The notes beneath the pieces are model-generated. The model did no database searches, was not told the DNA's origin, and worked only from the letters and a program-made list of their open reading frames with translations. This document shows positions 1 through 8,651 of a stretch of DNA of 64,000 nt, piece by piece. The first letter of the stretch is position 1; every line of letters begins with the position of its first letter. The translations under genes and the position numbers were made by a program. Source of the DNA: DATBAT01 sp036271375 (GTDB lineage: Bacteria; Acidobacteriota; Terriglobia; Terriglobales; Acidobacteriaceae); NCBI GenBank assembly GCA_036271375.1, contig DATBAT010000373.1, positions 25,291 to 89,290 on the forward strand, in the 5' to 3' direction.

Positions 1-60
1 CAAGAGTGTCCGACCCACATCCCCTGCTACACTTTTCTCCACCACTTGGAGACAACCGCC

Positions 61-717
61 ATGTCCACCCCCACTCCACGTACTCGCGTGATTCGCGAGC
101 CGGAACGCGGAGTTTATGACCGCGAATCCGCCTACCAGATTCTTGATGAAGCCTTCATCTGCCACGTGGGTTTCGCAGTCGACGGACAGCCCTACGTGAT
201 CCCGACCTCGTATGGCCGCGAGGGCGACGTCCTCTACATTCACGGATCTGCCGCCAGCCGCATGCTCAAGCGCATCGATGAAGGTATCCCGGTTTGCATC
301 ACTGTGACTTTGTTGGATGGATTGGTGCTGGCGAGGTCCCTGTTCAATCACTCGATGAATTACCGGTCAGTAGTCGTGCTGGGCACGGCGACCGCCGTAA
401 GGGAACAGACGGAAAAAGTTGCTGCGTTGAAGGTTCTGTCCGATCACATCCTGCCGCAACGCTGGGAAGCCGCCCGCCAACCTAACGAAAAGGAACTGAA
501 AGCCACGACGGTGCTGCGTGTTCCCATCGAAGAATTTTCTGCCAAAGTGCGACAAGGATCAGCGGTGGACGACGAGCCTGATTACAGCTTTCCAGTCTGG
601 GCCGGGGTCCTCCCACTGGAAACCTTGCCTGGAGACCCAATCAAAGACGCCCGGCTTGATCCTGCAATCGTGGTGCCTGACTACGTGAAATCCTATTCGC
701 GAAAAAAGCGTATGTAG
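61..717 (+). CDS. pyridoxamine 5'-phosphate oxidase-family (FMN-binding split barrel) protein
   Basis: A 218-residue cytoplasmic protein of the FMN-binding split-barrel superfamily, in the branch that contains nitroimidazole-resistance-like flavoproteins. The conserved N-terminal block is visible: an IREPERGVYDR segment, then a strand reading FICHVGFAVDGQPYVIPTSY, then LYIHGSAASRML. The substrate cannot be told from the sequence. The start is placed at the ATG at 61 because GGAG lies 9 bases upstream (48-51). An in-frame TTG at 46 would put the ribosome site inside the gene. The gene stands alone; a palindromic spacer element follows it. Confidence 0.85.
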   Translation: MSTPTPRTRVIREPERGVYDRESAYQILDEAFICHVGFAVDGQPYVIPTSYGREGDVLYIHGSAASRMLKRIDEGIPVCITVTLLDGLVLARSLFNHSMNYRSVVVLGTATAVREQTEKVAALKVLSDHILPQRWEAARQPNEKELKATTVLRVPIEEFSAKVRQGSAVDDEPDYSFPVWAGVLPLETLPGDPIKDARLDPAIVVPDYVKSYSRKKRM

Positions 718-756
718 AGAAGTAGCTCCGCTAGCCTCGAATCGGCTCTGCGTAAG

Positions 757-773
757 ACGTTGCGAAGCAACGT
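757..773. repeat. dispersed palindrome, ACGTTGC-gaa-GCAACGT
   Basis: Perfect 7-base arms around a 3-base centre, in the spacer after the split-barrel gene. It is one of at least four intergenic copies in this window of a family close to GAGACGTAGC-nnn-GCTACGTCTC (see 5041, 55114 and 63863). A second, more degenerate unit begins at about 714 (GTAGAGAAGTAGC). Confidence 0.6.
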
Positions 774-877
774 TTCTACATAGGTTCGTTGTTGTCCCTC
801 AAGAACCTATTGCAAGACCGCATCTTCCGCGATAGAGTCCCCAGTCATCTTCCCAGTTGTGGAAGTAAGGGAGGCGT

Positions 878-2614
878 ATGCCCACTTCTCGCTCTGTAAC
901 CGCCGCATTCTTTGTAGCTCTATTCGCATCAGCCTTAGGGGCTCAAGCCCCGGACACAAGTCAACAGCCGCCTCCTACAATTCGTGTGACCACCAAGCTG
1001 GTGTTAGTCGACGTTGTGGTGACTGACAAGAGCGGCAAAAAAGTGACCGGCCTCAAGGCCGAAGACTTTGTGTTGCAGGAGAAAGGCAAGACGCAGAAAA
1101 TCGCGTTGTTTACTCCGCCAACCGACGCCAAAGCCTCCGAGTCGCCCCAGCTTGGCCCGGGAATTCTCTCCAACCGCCCGGAGTTCCGCAATTCCGGAGG
1201 CCCGCCGACGGTGCTGGTGCTGGATGCGGCCAACGCCGAGTTCAAAGATCAGGCGTACGCCCGCCAACAGATGCTGAAGTTTGTGAAAGAGCAATACAAG
1301 CCGGGTCAACGTGTAGCCATCTTTACGCTGACCAACTCTCTGAACTTGTTGCAAGACTTCACCAGTGATCCTGAGGTCTTGAAAAAGGCGCTCGAAATTT
1401 ACCACCCGCAACAGCCCGAGTTGGCGAAGGCGCCAGCGCCTCCCGCAACCAATAGCCTCGGTGCGGTCAATGGGGGACGGGGAGCAGAGGCGACTGCGGC
1501 GCTGGTGAACGCACTGAGAAGTTTTCAGGATGTTCAGCTCAGCTATCAGACGGAACGCCGGGTCGATATCACTTTGCAGGCCATGCGATCCCTGTCGCGC
1601 ATGTTGTCCGGCATTCCCGGAAGGAAAAATATCGTCTGGGTCACCGCCGCATTCCCCTTCAGCTTGATACCGGGAAACCGGTCAGTCAGCGAAGCGGAGC
1701 TTGAGGAAAGCTTGCCCACGATTAGTCCATTGGGGCTGGGTGCGCGGTCTGCCGGCTCAGCCGCCAGCAATGACCGCGGCCTCCACCTCATGGAGGTGCG
1801 TCAGGTACAGTCGCAACTAGCCAGCGCACAGATCGCGATTTATCCGATTGACGCTCGCGGGCTGATGACCGCCGTGGATCCGATTGAGGAACAAAAGGAC
1901 AACGGCGGTCCTTACAACTTTGGCGGAGCCGCAGAGGTCCGCATGTCGGATGCGCAAGCCAGCCAGGAAACCATGCGAGAAATGGCGAGCGAAACCGGCG
2001 GCATCGCCTACGTCAACCAGAACGAAATTGAGATTGGAGTTGTCAACGCGCTCGCCGATTCCTCGTCTTCGTACACCCTTGGCTACTATCCGGAGGATAA
2101 GAAGTGGGACGGTAAGTACCGCTCCCTCAAGATCAAGATGAATCACGACGGCATGGAAGCGCGTTATCGCCGGGGATATTTCGCCGTCGATCCATCGAAC
2201 GTGAAGGACCGAAAACCCGACCAGGAAGTCGCGGAAGCTCTCGCGGACCGCGCCCCCGACACGCAGGTGACCTTCAGCGCCCAGGTCAAGCCTGCCAACA
2301 ACGGCAAGATCAACGTCACTTTTCTGGTAGACCCCAACACCATCTCGGTGGAGGACGCTTCCGGCGGCGGCAAAAAAGTGAATATTGTTTTTTACGCCAC
2401 GCTGTTCGCGCCCGACGGCAAAATGCTCGGCAACTTAAGTCAGAAAGTCGATCAGGCGTTCGACGCCGCCACCTACGAGAAAATCCAGAAGCAGGGAATT
2501 CTCCTGCAAATGGACCTCGACGCCAAGCCGGGAGATAGCAACGAAGTGCGCTTGGTCGTCCGCGACAACCGGACCGGCTTCATGGGCACGTTGAATGGGA
2601 CGGTACCGCGATAG
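878..2614 (+). CDS. VWFA-related acidobacterial domain protein, secreted
   Basis: A 578-residue protein with an N-terminal signal peptide (hydrophobic stretch ending near GAQA, residues 1-23). It then has the block typical of the VWFA-related proteins abundant in Acidobacteriota: IRVTTKLVLVDVVVTDKSGK followed by GLKAEDFVLQEKGKTQKI (residues about 34-75). A von Willebrand A-like fold follows (TVLVLDAANAEF near 113; GRKNIVWVTAAFPF near 250). The usual DxSxS metal site reads DAANA, so metal binding is doubtful. The C-terminal half ends in a beta-rich domain. The start is supported by GGGAGG just upstream. Function is unknown; a role in extracellular or periplasmic protein contacts is inference. 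Confidence 0.85.
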   Translation: MPTSRSVTAAFFVALFASALGAQAPDTSQQPPPTIRVTTKLVLVDVVVTDKSGKKVTGLKAEDFVLQEKGKTQKIALFTPPTDAKASESPQLGPGILSNRPEFRNSGGPPTVLVLDAANAEFKDQAYARQQMLKFVKEQYKPGQRVAIFTLTNSLNLLQDFTSDPEVLKKALEIYHPQQPELAKAPAPPATNSLGAVNGGRGAEATAALVNALRSFQDVQLSYQTERRVDITLQAMRSLSRMLSGIPGRKNIVWVTAAFPFSLIPGNRSVSEAELEESLPTISPLGLGARSAGSAASNDRGLHLMEVRQVQSQLASAQIAIYPIDARGLMTAVDPIEEQKDNGGPYNFGGAAEVRMSDAQASQETMREMASETGGIAYVNQNEIEIGVVNALADSSSSYTLGYYPEDKKWDGKYRSLKIKMNHDGMEARYRRGYFAVDPSNVKDRKPDQEVAEALADRAPDTQVTFSAQVKPANNGKINVTFLVDPNTISVEDASGGGKKVNIVFYATLFAPDGKMLGNLSQKVDQAFDAATYEKIQKQGILLQMDLDAKPGDSNEVRLVVRDNRTGFMGTLNGTVPR

Positions 2615-2773
2615 ATGCACCCGGGTAGAGCCGGGAGACGACGTTGCTACCCTTCTATTGCCTCGAAAACCCCGCTTTTGTGAGGTTCTTCCCGGTTTGT
2701 CTTTTGCCGGAGCCGGGCGTATATTCATAGCTGGAACTGTTGTGTAGTACCACGACTTTTGGCGGAACACACC

Positions 2774-2795
2774 AGTGGGCGCAAGCCCACTTTTT
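2774..2795 (+). terminator. hairpin plus T-run in the rimP leader (terminator or attenuator)
   Basis: AGTGGGC (2774-2780), loop GCAA, GCCCACT (2785-2791), then a T-run to 2795. This has the shape of an intrinsic terminator. It lies only about 50 bases before the rimP start and 160 bases after the previous gene. It either ends upstream transcription or acts as a leader attenuator of the rimP-nusA operon, comparable to the rimP leader terminators reported in other phyla. The GTG at 2775 sits inside the stem and is not a plausible gene start. Confidence 0.7.
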
Positions 2796-2846
2796 AGTTT
2801 GTTCTCAAATCGGTACTGCGGCTCAATTCCCCAAGTAATTGATTTA

Positions 2847-3341
2847 ATGGCACTTGAGATCGAGCGGGTGCGGGAAATCGCGGAACGCGTCGCCCTTTCC
2901 AGCGGATTGGAATTGGTCGAAGTTGAATTCCGTGGTGGCGGCAAAAGCCGCATGCTGCGCATCTTCATCGACAAACAGGGCGGGGTAACGCACGAAGACT
3001 GCGCCAACCTTAGCCGCGAAGTCGGCACCATTCTGGATGTCGAGGACGCGGTGCCGGGGGCGTACGTGCTGGAGGTTTCCTCTCCAGGCCTCGACCGAAA
3101 ATTATCGAGGGCGGCGGACTTCGAGCGGTTCGTCGGCAGTCGGGTCAAGCTGATGACGCGCGATCCGCTGAACGGCAATCGCCACTTCGAGGGGCGGTTG
3201 GAAGCTTTTCAGGACGGGCGGATCACGTTAGATCTCGCGCCTCCCAAGAACAAGAAGAAACCGCAAGCTGCGGCTGGGCCCCAGCAGTTGGAGATCGCAC
3301 TCGATAACGTCGAGAAAGCGAACTTAGTACCCGAGATCTAG
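2847..3341 (+). CDS. rimP: ribosome maturation factor RimP
   Basis: A 164-residue cytoplasmic protein needed for maturation of the 30S ribosomal subunit. Family signatures visible are GLELVEVEFRGGGKSRMLRI (residues about 20-39), FIDKQGGVTHEDCANLSREV and the highly conserved YVLEVSSPGLDRKL (about 72-85). The C-terminal SH3-like domain contains FEGRLEAFQDGRITLDL. The start is the ATG at 2847, which gives the usual length; an earlier GTG at 2775 lies in a terminator-like stem. It heads the rimP-nusA-infB operon, the standard arrangement. Confidence 0.95.
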   Translation: MALEIERVREIAERVALSSGLELVEVEFRGGGKSRMLRIFIDKQGGVTHEDCANLSREVGTILDVEDAVPGAYVLEVSSPGLDRKLSRAADFERFVGSRVKLMTRDPLNGNRHFEGRLEAFQDGRITLDLAPPKNKKKPQAAAGPQQLEIALDNVEKANLVPEI

Positions 3342-3499
3342 TTTCGAGTTTCTGGTTTCGAGTTTCGCGAAGGTTTGAAACTGGAAGCTCGAGACGGTTG
3401 TAACTCAGAGAACTTGGTGCCAGGAATTTAGTTTCAAAGTTGCAAGTTTCGCGAAACTGGAAACCCGAAACCTGAAACTGGTGTCACCCAGGAAAGATT
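3342..3499. repeat. degenerate GTTTCGAGTTTC / GAAACTGGAAAC repeats between rimP and nusA
   Basis: The 158-base spacer consists largely of short units such as TTTCGAGTTTC and GTTTCGCGAA, followed by the complementary GAAACTGGAAACCCGAAACC. The transcript could therefore fold into several alternative hairpins. No ORF is supported here. A Shine-Dalgarno AGGAAAG precedes nusA at about 3490. The units may be a low-complexity repeat expansion, or they may affect readthrough into nusA. Confidence 0.55.
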
Positions 3500-4990
3500 A
3501 TGGCAAGTGAGCTCTACAACACCATTGACGCCTTAAGCCGGGAGAAGGGCATCGATCCGAAGATTGTAGTGGGCGCGGTGGAAGACGCGATTGTCGTCGC
3601 CACCCGCAAATACTACAAGACCCAGGAAAACCTTCGCGCCGAGCTGGACAAAGAAACGGGGAAGATCCGCGCCTTTGCGGTGAGGGTGGTGGTCGAGGGG
3701 CCGGAACAAGTAGAAGACCCCGTCTTGCAAATCTCTCTGGAAGACGCGCGCAAGCTCAATGCCGAGGTTGAAGTTGGCGGGGAAGTGTACTTCGCCAAGG
3801 AAACCGAAGGCATTCTCGGACGCATTGCCGCGCAACTCGCCAAGCAGGTGATTTTCCAGAAGGTTCGCGAGGCCGAGCGCGATACGGTTTACAACGAGTA
3901 CATCGGGCGCGTCAACGAAATCGTAAACGCGACGGTGAAGCGCATTGAAGGCCCGGACGTCATTTTCGATATCGGCAAAGCCGAAGCCCGCATGCCGCGC
4001 AAGGAACAGTCGCGCCTAGAATCGTTCGCCATCGGCGAGCGTGTCCGCGTGACCATCGCGCGTGTGGAACGCGCTTCGAAGGGGCCGGGCGTTGTGGTTT
4101 CGCGCGCCGCGCCGGAGTTAGTGCAGCACTTATTCCAGACCGAAGTTCCTGAAATCTACGACGGCACTGTAGTGATTCGCGCCATCGCGCGCGAGGCCGG
4201 AGAGCGCACTAAGATCGCTGTCATGTCCAAAGACAAGGACGTCGACGCAGTGGGCGCCTGTGTGGGTATGAAGGGTATGCGCGTTCAGTCGATCATCCGT
4301 GAACTGCGCGGCGAAAAGATCGATATCATCGAGTACCACGAAGACGCCGTCACGTTCGCCGAGAAAGCATTGCAGCCGGCGAAAGTCAGCCGCGTCACTG
4401 TGGTCGATTCGTCCGACAAGCACTTAGAGGTTGTGGTCGACGACAGTCAGCTCTCGCTTGCCATCGGCAAGAAGGGACAGAACGTTCGCCTGGCCGCCAA
4501 GCTTTTGGGATGGAAGATCGACATCAAGAGCGAGGAAGAGAAGCGTCAGGAAGTCGAACTGCAGATGTCGGCCCTGGTCACGCCGAGCTACACCCCGCTG
4601 GAAAGCGTTCCCGGCCTCGGTGACGGATTGGTCGAAAAGCTGGGCGCAGCCGGGGTTACCACGGTCGAAGCCCTGGCCGACATGACGCCCGAGCAGCTCG
4701 AAGCTATTGAAGGAATTGGCCCCAAAACAGTGGAAAAAATCAGTTTGGCGGTCAATAATTACTTCGCCACACTGGACGGTGGCGAGGTAATCTCCGAACT
4801 GCCCGAGGGAGAAGCGCTTCCTGAGCAGGAAGGGACGTCGCTGGAAGAGGGCGCGGTCGCCGAAGAATCCGGCGAAGCGATTGAAGTAGCCGCCTCGGAA
4901 GAAGTTCAGGCGGAGCAGTCGGCTGAAGAAGCATCGCCTGCGGAAGAAGTAGTCGCGGCAGAACCCAGCACGGAAGAACACAAAGAATAA
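3500..4990 (+). CDS. nusA: transcription termination/antitermination factor NusA
   Basis: A 496-residue RNA polymerase-binding elongation factor acting in pausing, termination and antitermination. Order: N-terminal polymerase-binding domain (1-125, starting ELYNTIDALSREKGIDPKIV), S1 domain (about 130-200, VNEIVNATVKRIEGPDVIFD), and two KH domains (about 230-345) with GACVGMKGMRVQSIIRELRG and LSLAIGKKGQNVRLAAKL. A helix-hairpin-helix segment follows (SVPGLGDGLVEKL and LEAIEGIGPKTVEKI, about 368-420), then a Glu/Ala-rich acidic tail of about 65 residues. A ribosome site AGGAAAG precedes the ATG. No ylxR gene follows in the 190-base gap before infB, where it often sits. Confidence 0.97.
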   Translation: MASELYNTIDALSREKGIDPKIVVGAVEDAIVVATRKYYKTQENLRAELDKETGKIRAFAVRVVVEGPEQVEDPVLQISLEDARKLNAEVEVGGEVYFAKETEGILGRIAAQLAKQVIFQKVREAERDTVYNEYIGRVNEIVNATVKRIEGPDVIFDIGKAEARMPRKEQSRLESFAIGERVRVTIARVERASKGPGVVVSRAAPELVQHLFQTEVPEIYDGTVVIRAIAREAGERTKIAVMSKDKDVDAVGACVGMKGMRVQSIIRELRGEKIDIIEYHEDAVTFAEKALQPAKVSRVTVVDSSDKHLEVVVDDSQLSLAIGKKGQNVRLAAKLLGWKIDIKSEEEKRQEVELQMSALVTPSYTPLESVPGLGDGLVEKLGAAGVTTVEALADMTPEQLEAIEGIGPKTVEKISLAVNNYFATLDGGEVISELPEGEALPEQEGTSLEEGAVAEESGEAIEVAASEEVQAEQSAEEASPAEEVVAAEPSTEEHKE

Positions 4991-5040
4991 GAAGTGTAGA
5001 GACGTAGCTCGGCTCCGTCGCAGCGGCACGAACGCTGCTC

Positions 5041-5063
5041 GAGACGTAGCGAAGCAACGTCTC
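5041..5063. repeat. dispersed palindrome, GAGACGTAGC-gaa-GCAACGTCTC
   Basis: Ten-base arms with one mismatch, in the nusA-infB spacer. A half-unit of the same family (GTAGAGACGTAGC) lies at about 4996-5008. It matches the elements at 757, 55114 and 63863. Inside an operon it could form an mRNA hairpin, but no T-run follows. Confidence 0.6.
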
Positions 5064-5179
5064 CACGCGAAAAGCACGAGACTAAAAACATGCGATTCAC
5101 ATCGCGAGCATTGGGATACTGACTCCGTGAGGTTGCTATGAAGACTTAGCGGGACAGTCCAAGAGGAAAGATAGGGCGG

Positions 5180-8056
5180 ATGAGCAAGATTCGAATCAAC
5201 GATCTGGCTAGAGAACTGGAAGTCAAAAGCAGGGCCATTCTCGACGCACTCACAGCGGTCGGCGTAACCGAGAAGAAGACGCACTCCAGTTCCATTGAAG
5301 AACACGAAGCGGCGAAGGTCCGGGCGCATTTCCGCTCGTCCAGCGAATCGCAAGTGTCAAACAAGAGCGCCCGCAGCAGCCGCGTCGAGCCAGACGAAAT
5401 CAAGACCAAGATCGATCTTTCCCACATATCGAAGCCCGGAGATGTCCTGAAGGCAATCATCAGCAAGCAACAGCCTGCGGCCCCTGTAACTCCGCCACCC
5501 GCGCCGCCGCGTCCTACACTTCCACCGGTTACTGTCGAAGTAAAGACCGCCGCTCCCGCGCCCACCGCGACGGTTACGCCCACTGCTCCCAAGCCTCCGG
5601 CAGCGCCACCACCGCCTGCGCCGCGCATGATTTTGCCGCACACCGGGCCGCGTCCCGTCAATGTAGTTCCGCCACCACCTGCGCCGCCTCAACCACAAGC
5701 TCCGCCGCCAGTTGCGGTGCAGCCGCCCCCGGTAGTGGCCGCGCCGACCGCTACGATTACGCCCGTAGCGCCGCGTCCGGCAGCGCCACCAGTTCCGGGC
5801 CAGACGGCTGCCCCTACTGTTCGTCCGGGAATGCCGATCGCCAGCCGGCCTGCGCCGCGCATGATCATGCCGCAGACCGGACCGCGTCCGGTGTACAAGG
5901 CACCGATTCCGCCGCAAGCCGCCGCCGGAGCGCCGGTTCGTCCGGTGCCTGGGCGTCCTGTCCCCGGCCAGCCGATTTTTCAGCGTCCCCGTCCAGGTGG
6001 CGCTCCGATGGGTACGCGGCCTCCGCTTCGTCCGGGAGAGCGCCGTCCCATGCATCCCACGCGGTCATCGCCGACCGGGACCCGTCCCCTGGGTGTTGGT
6101 CCAGGACCGGGCATGCCGCCGCCGGGACCAGTGCGTCCCGGAAGCCGCCCCGGAGCGCCCGCGCGCCGACCTGGCCAGCGCTATGTTCCGCGCGGAATAA
6201 AAGAAGGCCCAATGAAGGGCTACACTCCGCCACCGCGGATGTCGCTCTCCAACGAGCCTGCGCCAATCACGCGCAGCATCACAATCACCGAAGGCATCAG
6301 CGTTAAGGATCTCGCGGAGAAGCTCGATATCCGCGCGAAAGATTTGATCGCGCGTCTGTTGTCGCGCGGCGCATTCGCGACCATCAACCAGAACCTGGAT
6401 CCGGAGCTCGCCATCGAGATGGCGCGCTTCTTCGGCGCCGATACCAACGTCATCACCTTCGAAGAGAACCAGGCGAAGGAAGTCGAAGAAGGCACAACCG
6501 AGAGCACCGCGCCGGAAACCGGAACGCGTCCGCCCGTCGTCACCATCATGGGCCACGTCGATCACGGTAAGACGACGCTGCTCGACTCCATCCGCCTCAC
6601 CAACGTTGCCGGCGGAGAAGCCGGAGGAATCACCCAGCACATCGGCGCCTACAAAGTTGCGGTCGTCGATAAGCAGTCTCCCGCATACGGACGCCAGATC
6701 GTTTTCCTCGATACGCCGGGTCACGAAGCCTTCACCCGCATGCGTTCGCGCGGAGCGAAAGCGACGGACATCGTTGTTCTCGTTGTCGCAGCCGACGACG
6801 GCGTGATGCCACAGACCATTGAAGCTATCGATCACGCGCACGCGGCCGAAGTGCCGATCATTGTTGCGGTAAATAAGATCGACAAACCTGGCGCGCTACC
6901 TGACCGCGTGAAAAAGCAACTGGCGGATCGCGGCCTGATGCCGGAAGACTGGGGCGGCACCACGGTATTCGTCGACGTCTCGGCGAAACAGAAAACCAAC
7001 CTCAATCTGTTGATGGAAATGATCTGCCTGGTCGCCGACCTGCAAGAACTCAAGGCCACGGCCGACCGCCCGGCAACCGGTGTAGTGCTCGAAGCCAAGC
7101 TTGATCGCGGACGCGGTCCCGTGGCCACAGTCCTGGTGCAAAACGGAACCTTGCGCGCCAGCGACAACTTTGTAGTCGGCAACGTGTACGGCAAAGTTCG
7201 CGCCATGCTCGATGACCGCGGCAACACAATCGAAGAAGCGCCACCGTCTACACCTGTCGAAATTCTCGGCTTGGAAGCTTTACCGCAGGCTGGCGATCAA
7301 TTCGTGGTCGTCGCCGATCGCGACCGGGCTCGCGGAATTTCCGAGTACCGCGAAGCCAAGGCGCGCGAAGCTACCCTGGCCAAGAGTTCCCGCGTATCGC
7401 TCGAAGGCCTGGCGGAACAGATCAAATCCGCTGGAACGAAAGAACTCAACATCATTCTCAAGGGCGATGTCCAGGGGTCGATCGAAGTCCTTAGCGACCT
7501 TCTGACCAAGCTCTCGAACGACAAAGTCCGCCTCAAGCTGTTGCGTGCGGGCGTTGGCGCTATCACCGAAAGCGACGTGCTGCTGGCGTCGGCGTCGAAT
7601 GCCATCGTCATCGGCTTCAACGTCCGGCCGCAGCGTAACGCACAAGAAGTGGCCGATCAGGAGAAAGTTGACATCCGCCTGCACTCGATCATTTACGAGC
7701 TACAGGACGAGATCAAGCGCGCCATGACCGGCCTGCTCGATCCGGTACTCAAAGAGACCTACCAGGGCCGCGCCGACGTGAAAGAAACTTTCCGCATCCC
7801 GAAGATGGGTACCATCGCCGGATGCCAGGTTTCGGACGGCATCATCAAGCGCGACTCCGAAGTACGGTTACTGCGCGACGGCGTGCAGGTTTTCAAAGGC
7901 AAAGTCGGATCGCTGCGCCGCTTCAAAGACGACGCCAGCGAAGTCCGCAACGGCATGGAGTGCGGTATCTCCATCGCAGGCTACGGCGACATCAAGGCCG
8001 GCGACGTGATCGAAGCCTTCCTGACGGAGAAGATAGCGGCGGAAGCGATAGCGTAA
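5180..8056 (+). CDS. infB: translation initiation factor IF-2
   Basis: A 958-residue GTPase that brings initiator tRNA to the 30S ribosome. It has an N-terminal IF2_N domain (1-55, MSKIRINDLARELEVKSRAI), a Pro/Ala/Arg-rich linker of about 260 residues (90-350), and a second IF2_N-like segment (SVKDLAEKLDIRAKDLIARL, about 374). The GTPase core carries G1 GHVDHGKTT (about 457), G3 DTPGHE, G4 NKID and G5 SAK. The C-terminal beta-barrel domains end with KVGSLRRFKDDASEVRNGM. The long proline-rich linker is a common lineage-specific expansion. Purine-rich AAGAGGAAAG lies 5' of the ATG. Confidence 0.97.
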   Translation: MSKIRINDLARELEVKSRAILDALTAVGVTEKKTHSSSIEEHEAAKVRAHFRSSSESQVSNKSARSSRVEPDEIKTKIDLSHISKPGDVLKAIISKQQPAAPVTPPPAPPRPTLPPVTVEVKTAAPAPTATVTPTAPKPPAAPPPPAPRMILPHTGPRPVNVVPPPPAPPQPQAPPPVAVQPPPVVAAPTATITPVAPRPAAPPVPGQTAAPTVRPGMPIASRPAPRMIMPQTGPRPVYKAPIPPQAAAGAPVRPVPGRPVPGQPIFQRPRPGGAPMGTRPPLRPGERRPMHPTRSSPTGTRPLGVGPGPGMPPPGPVRPGSRPGAPARRPGQRYVPRGIKEGPMKGYTPPPRMSLSNEPAPITRSITITEGISVKDLAEKLDIRAKDLIARLLSRGAFATINQNLDPELAIEMARFFGADTNVITFEENQAKEVEEGTTESTAPETGTRPPVVTIMGHVDHGKTTLLDSIRLTNVAGGEAGGITQHIGAYKVAVVDKQSPAYGRQIVFLDTPGHEAFTRMRSRGAKATDIVVLVVAADDGVMPQTIEAIDHAHAAEVPIIVAVNKIDKPGALPDRVKKQLADRGLMPEDWGGTTVFVDVSAKQKTNLNLLMEMICLVADLQELKATADRPATGVVLEAKLDRGRGPVATVLVQNGTLRASDNFVVGNVYGKVRAMLDDRGNTIEEAPPSTPVEILGLEALPQAGDQFVVVADRDRARGISEYREAKAREATLAKSSRVSLEGLAEQIKSAGTKELNIILKGDVQGSIEVLSDLLTKLSNDKVRLKLLRAGVGAITESDVLLASASNAIVIGFNVRPQRNAQEVADQEKVDIRLHSIIYELQDEIKRAMTGLLDPVLKETYQGRADVKETFRIPKMGTIAGCQVSDGIIKRDSEVRLLRDGVQVFKGKVGSLRRFKDDASEVRNGMECGISIAGYGDIKAGDVIEAFLTEKIAAEAIA

Positions 8057-8059
8057 GAA

Positions 8060-8212
8060 GGTCGTTGGTCGGTCGTTCTTGGTCGTTGGCCCTAAGCCGA
8101 TGGCTTTTGCCGGTGCCCTAAAAATCAATCGTCCCGGGCGAAGCCGAAGGACCTTGTGTCCCCCCCCGCCGTGGAAGACCCCAACGGCCAAAGACCAACG
8201 ACGAACGACGGA
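8060..8212. repeat. long inverted array of GGTCGTTGGTCGTT / AACGACCAACGAC units
   Basis: The left part (8060-8092) is a run of GGTCGTTGG-like units. The right part (8183-8212) is its approximate reverse complement (GGCCAAAGACCAACGACGAAC). About 90 bases separate the arms, so the infB-DUF503 spacer can fold into a long imperfect stem. A related fragment, CCGTCGTTGGCC, occurs at 25197-25208. An in-frame GTG at 8156 lies inside this repeat and is not accepted as a start. Confidence 0.55.
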
Positions 8213-8215
8213 TTC

Positions 8216-8503
8216 TTGATAGCCTTCCTCACTATCGAGTTGAGCATTGAGCACGCTCAATCCCTGAAAGACAAGCGGCAAGTCCTTCGTAGTATGAAAG
8301 ACCGCCTGCGCGCTCACTTCAACGTAGCCGTAGCCGAACTGGACGCCAGCGAATTATGGAACCGCGCCACCGTAGGCGTGGTGAGCGTCTCTGATTCACG
8401 CGACTACCTGGACGGCCTGATGAAAAATGTGGAACGCCAGGCAATCAAAATCGCAAACAACAACGGCGCCGATGTGTCTGATTCGTTCGTCGAATACCTG
8501 TAA
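8216..8503 (+). CDS. DUF503 (YlxP-like) family protein
   Basis: A small protein of about 95 residues matching the DUF503/YlxP family, which commonly lies between infB and rbfA. The signature SLKDKRQVLRSMKDRLRAHF is followed by NVAVAELDASELWNRATVGV. The family has been linked to ribosome assembly by gene context; its molecular role is not established. The start is set at TTG 8216 so that the protein begins with IAFLTIELSIEHAQ, as in homologues. The longer GTG start at 8156 would translate the repeat array. Confidence 0.8.
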   Translation: MIAFLTIELSIEHAQSLKDKRQVLRSMKDRLRAHFNVAVAELDASELWNRATVGVVSVSDSRDYLDGLMKNVERQAIKIANNNGADVSDSFVEYL

Positions 8504-8651
8504 AGCTTGTCCCTCTCGTGTCGCGTCCTTTGCGTCTGTGGCGGGGGTGGCGACGATGGGACATCCTTATTAGAGTTACTTTCGCGCTGGAAAACGCGTC
8601 CTCTTGCAACCGTTTTTCTGTTATGCTCATCCGTTTTATCAGAGGTGTGGG

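Noticed and set aside
2775..2846. GTG start for a longer RimP
   Set aside because: It lies in the stem of a terminator-like hairpin and adds residues absent in the family.
4424..5353. Long minus-strand open frame of about 309 codons over nusA/infB
   Set aside because: It is antisense to nusA and the infB start, rich in Arg, Phe and Cys, with no recognisable domain; it arises from codon bias of the real genes.
6065..6841. Minus-strand open frame of 258 codons within infB
   Set aside because: Antisense to the IF-2 GTPase domain, with no motif.
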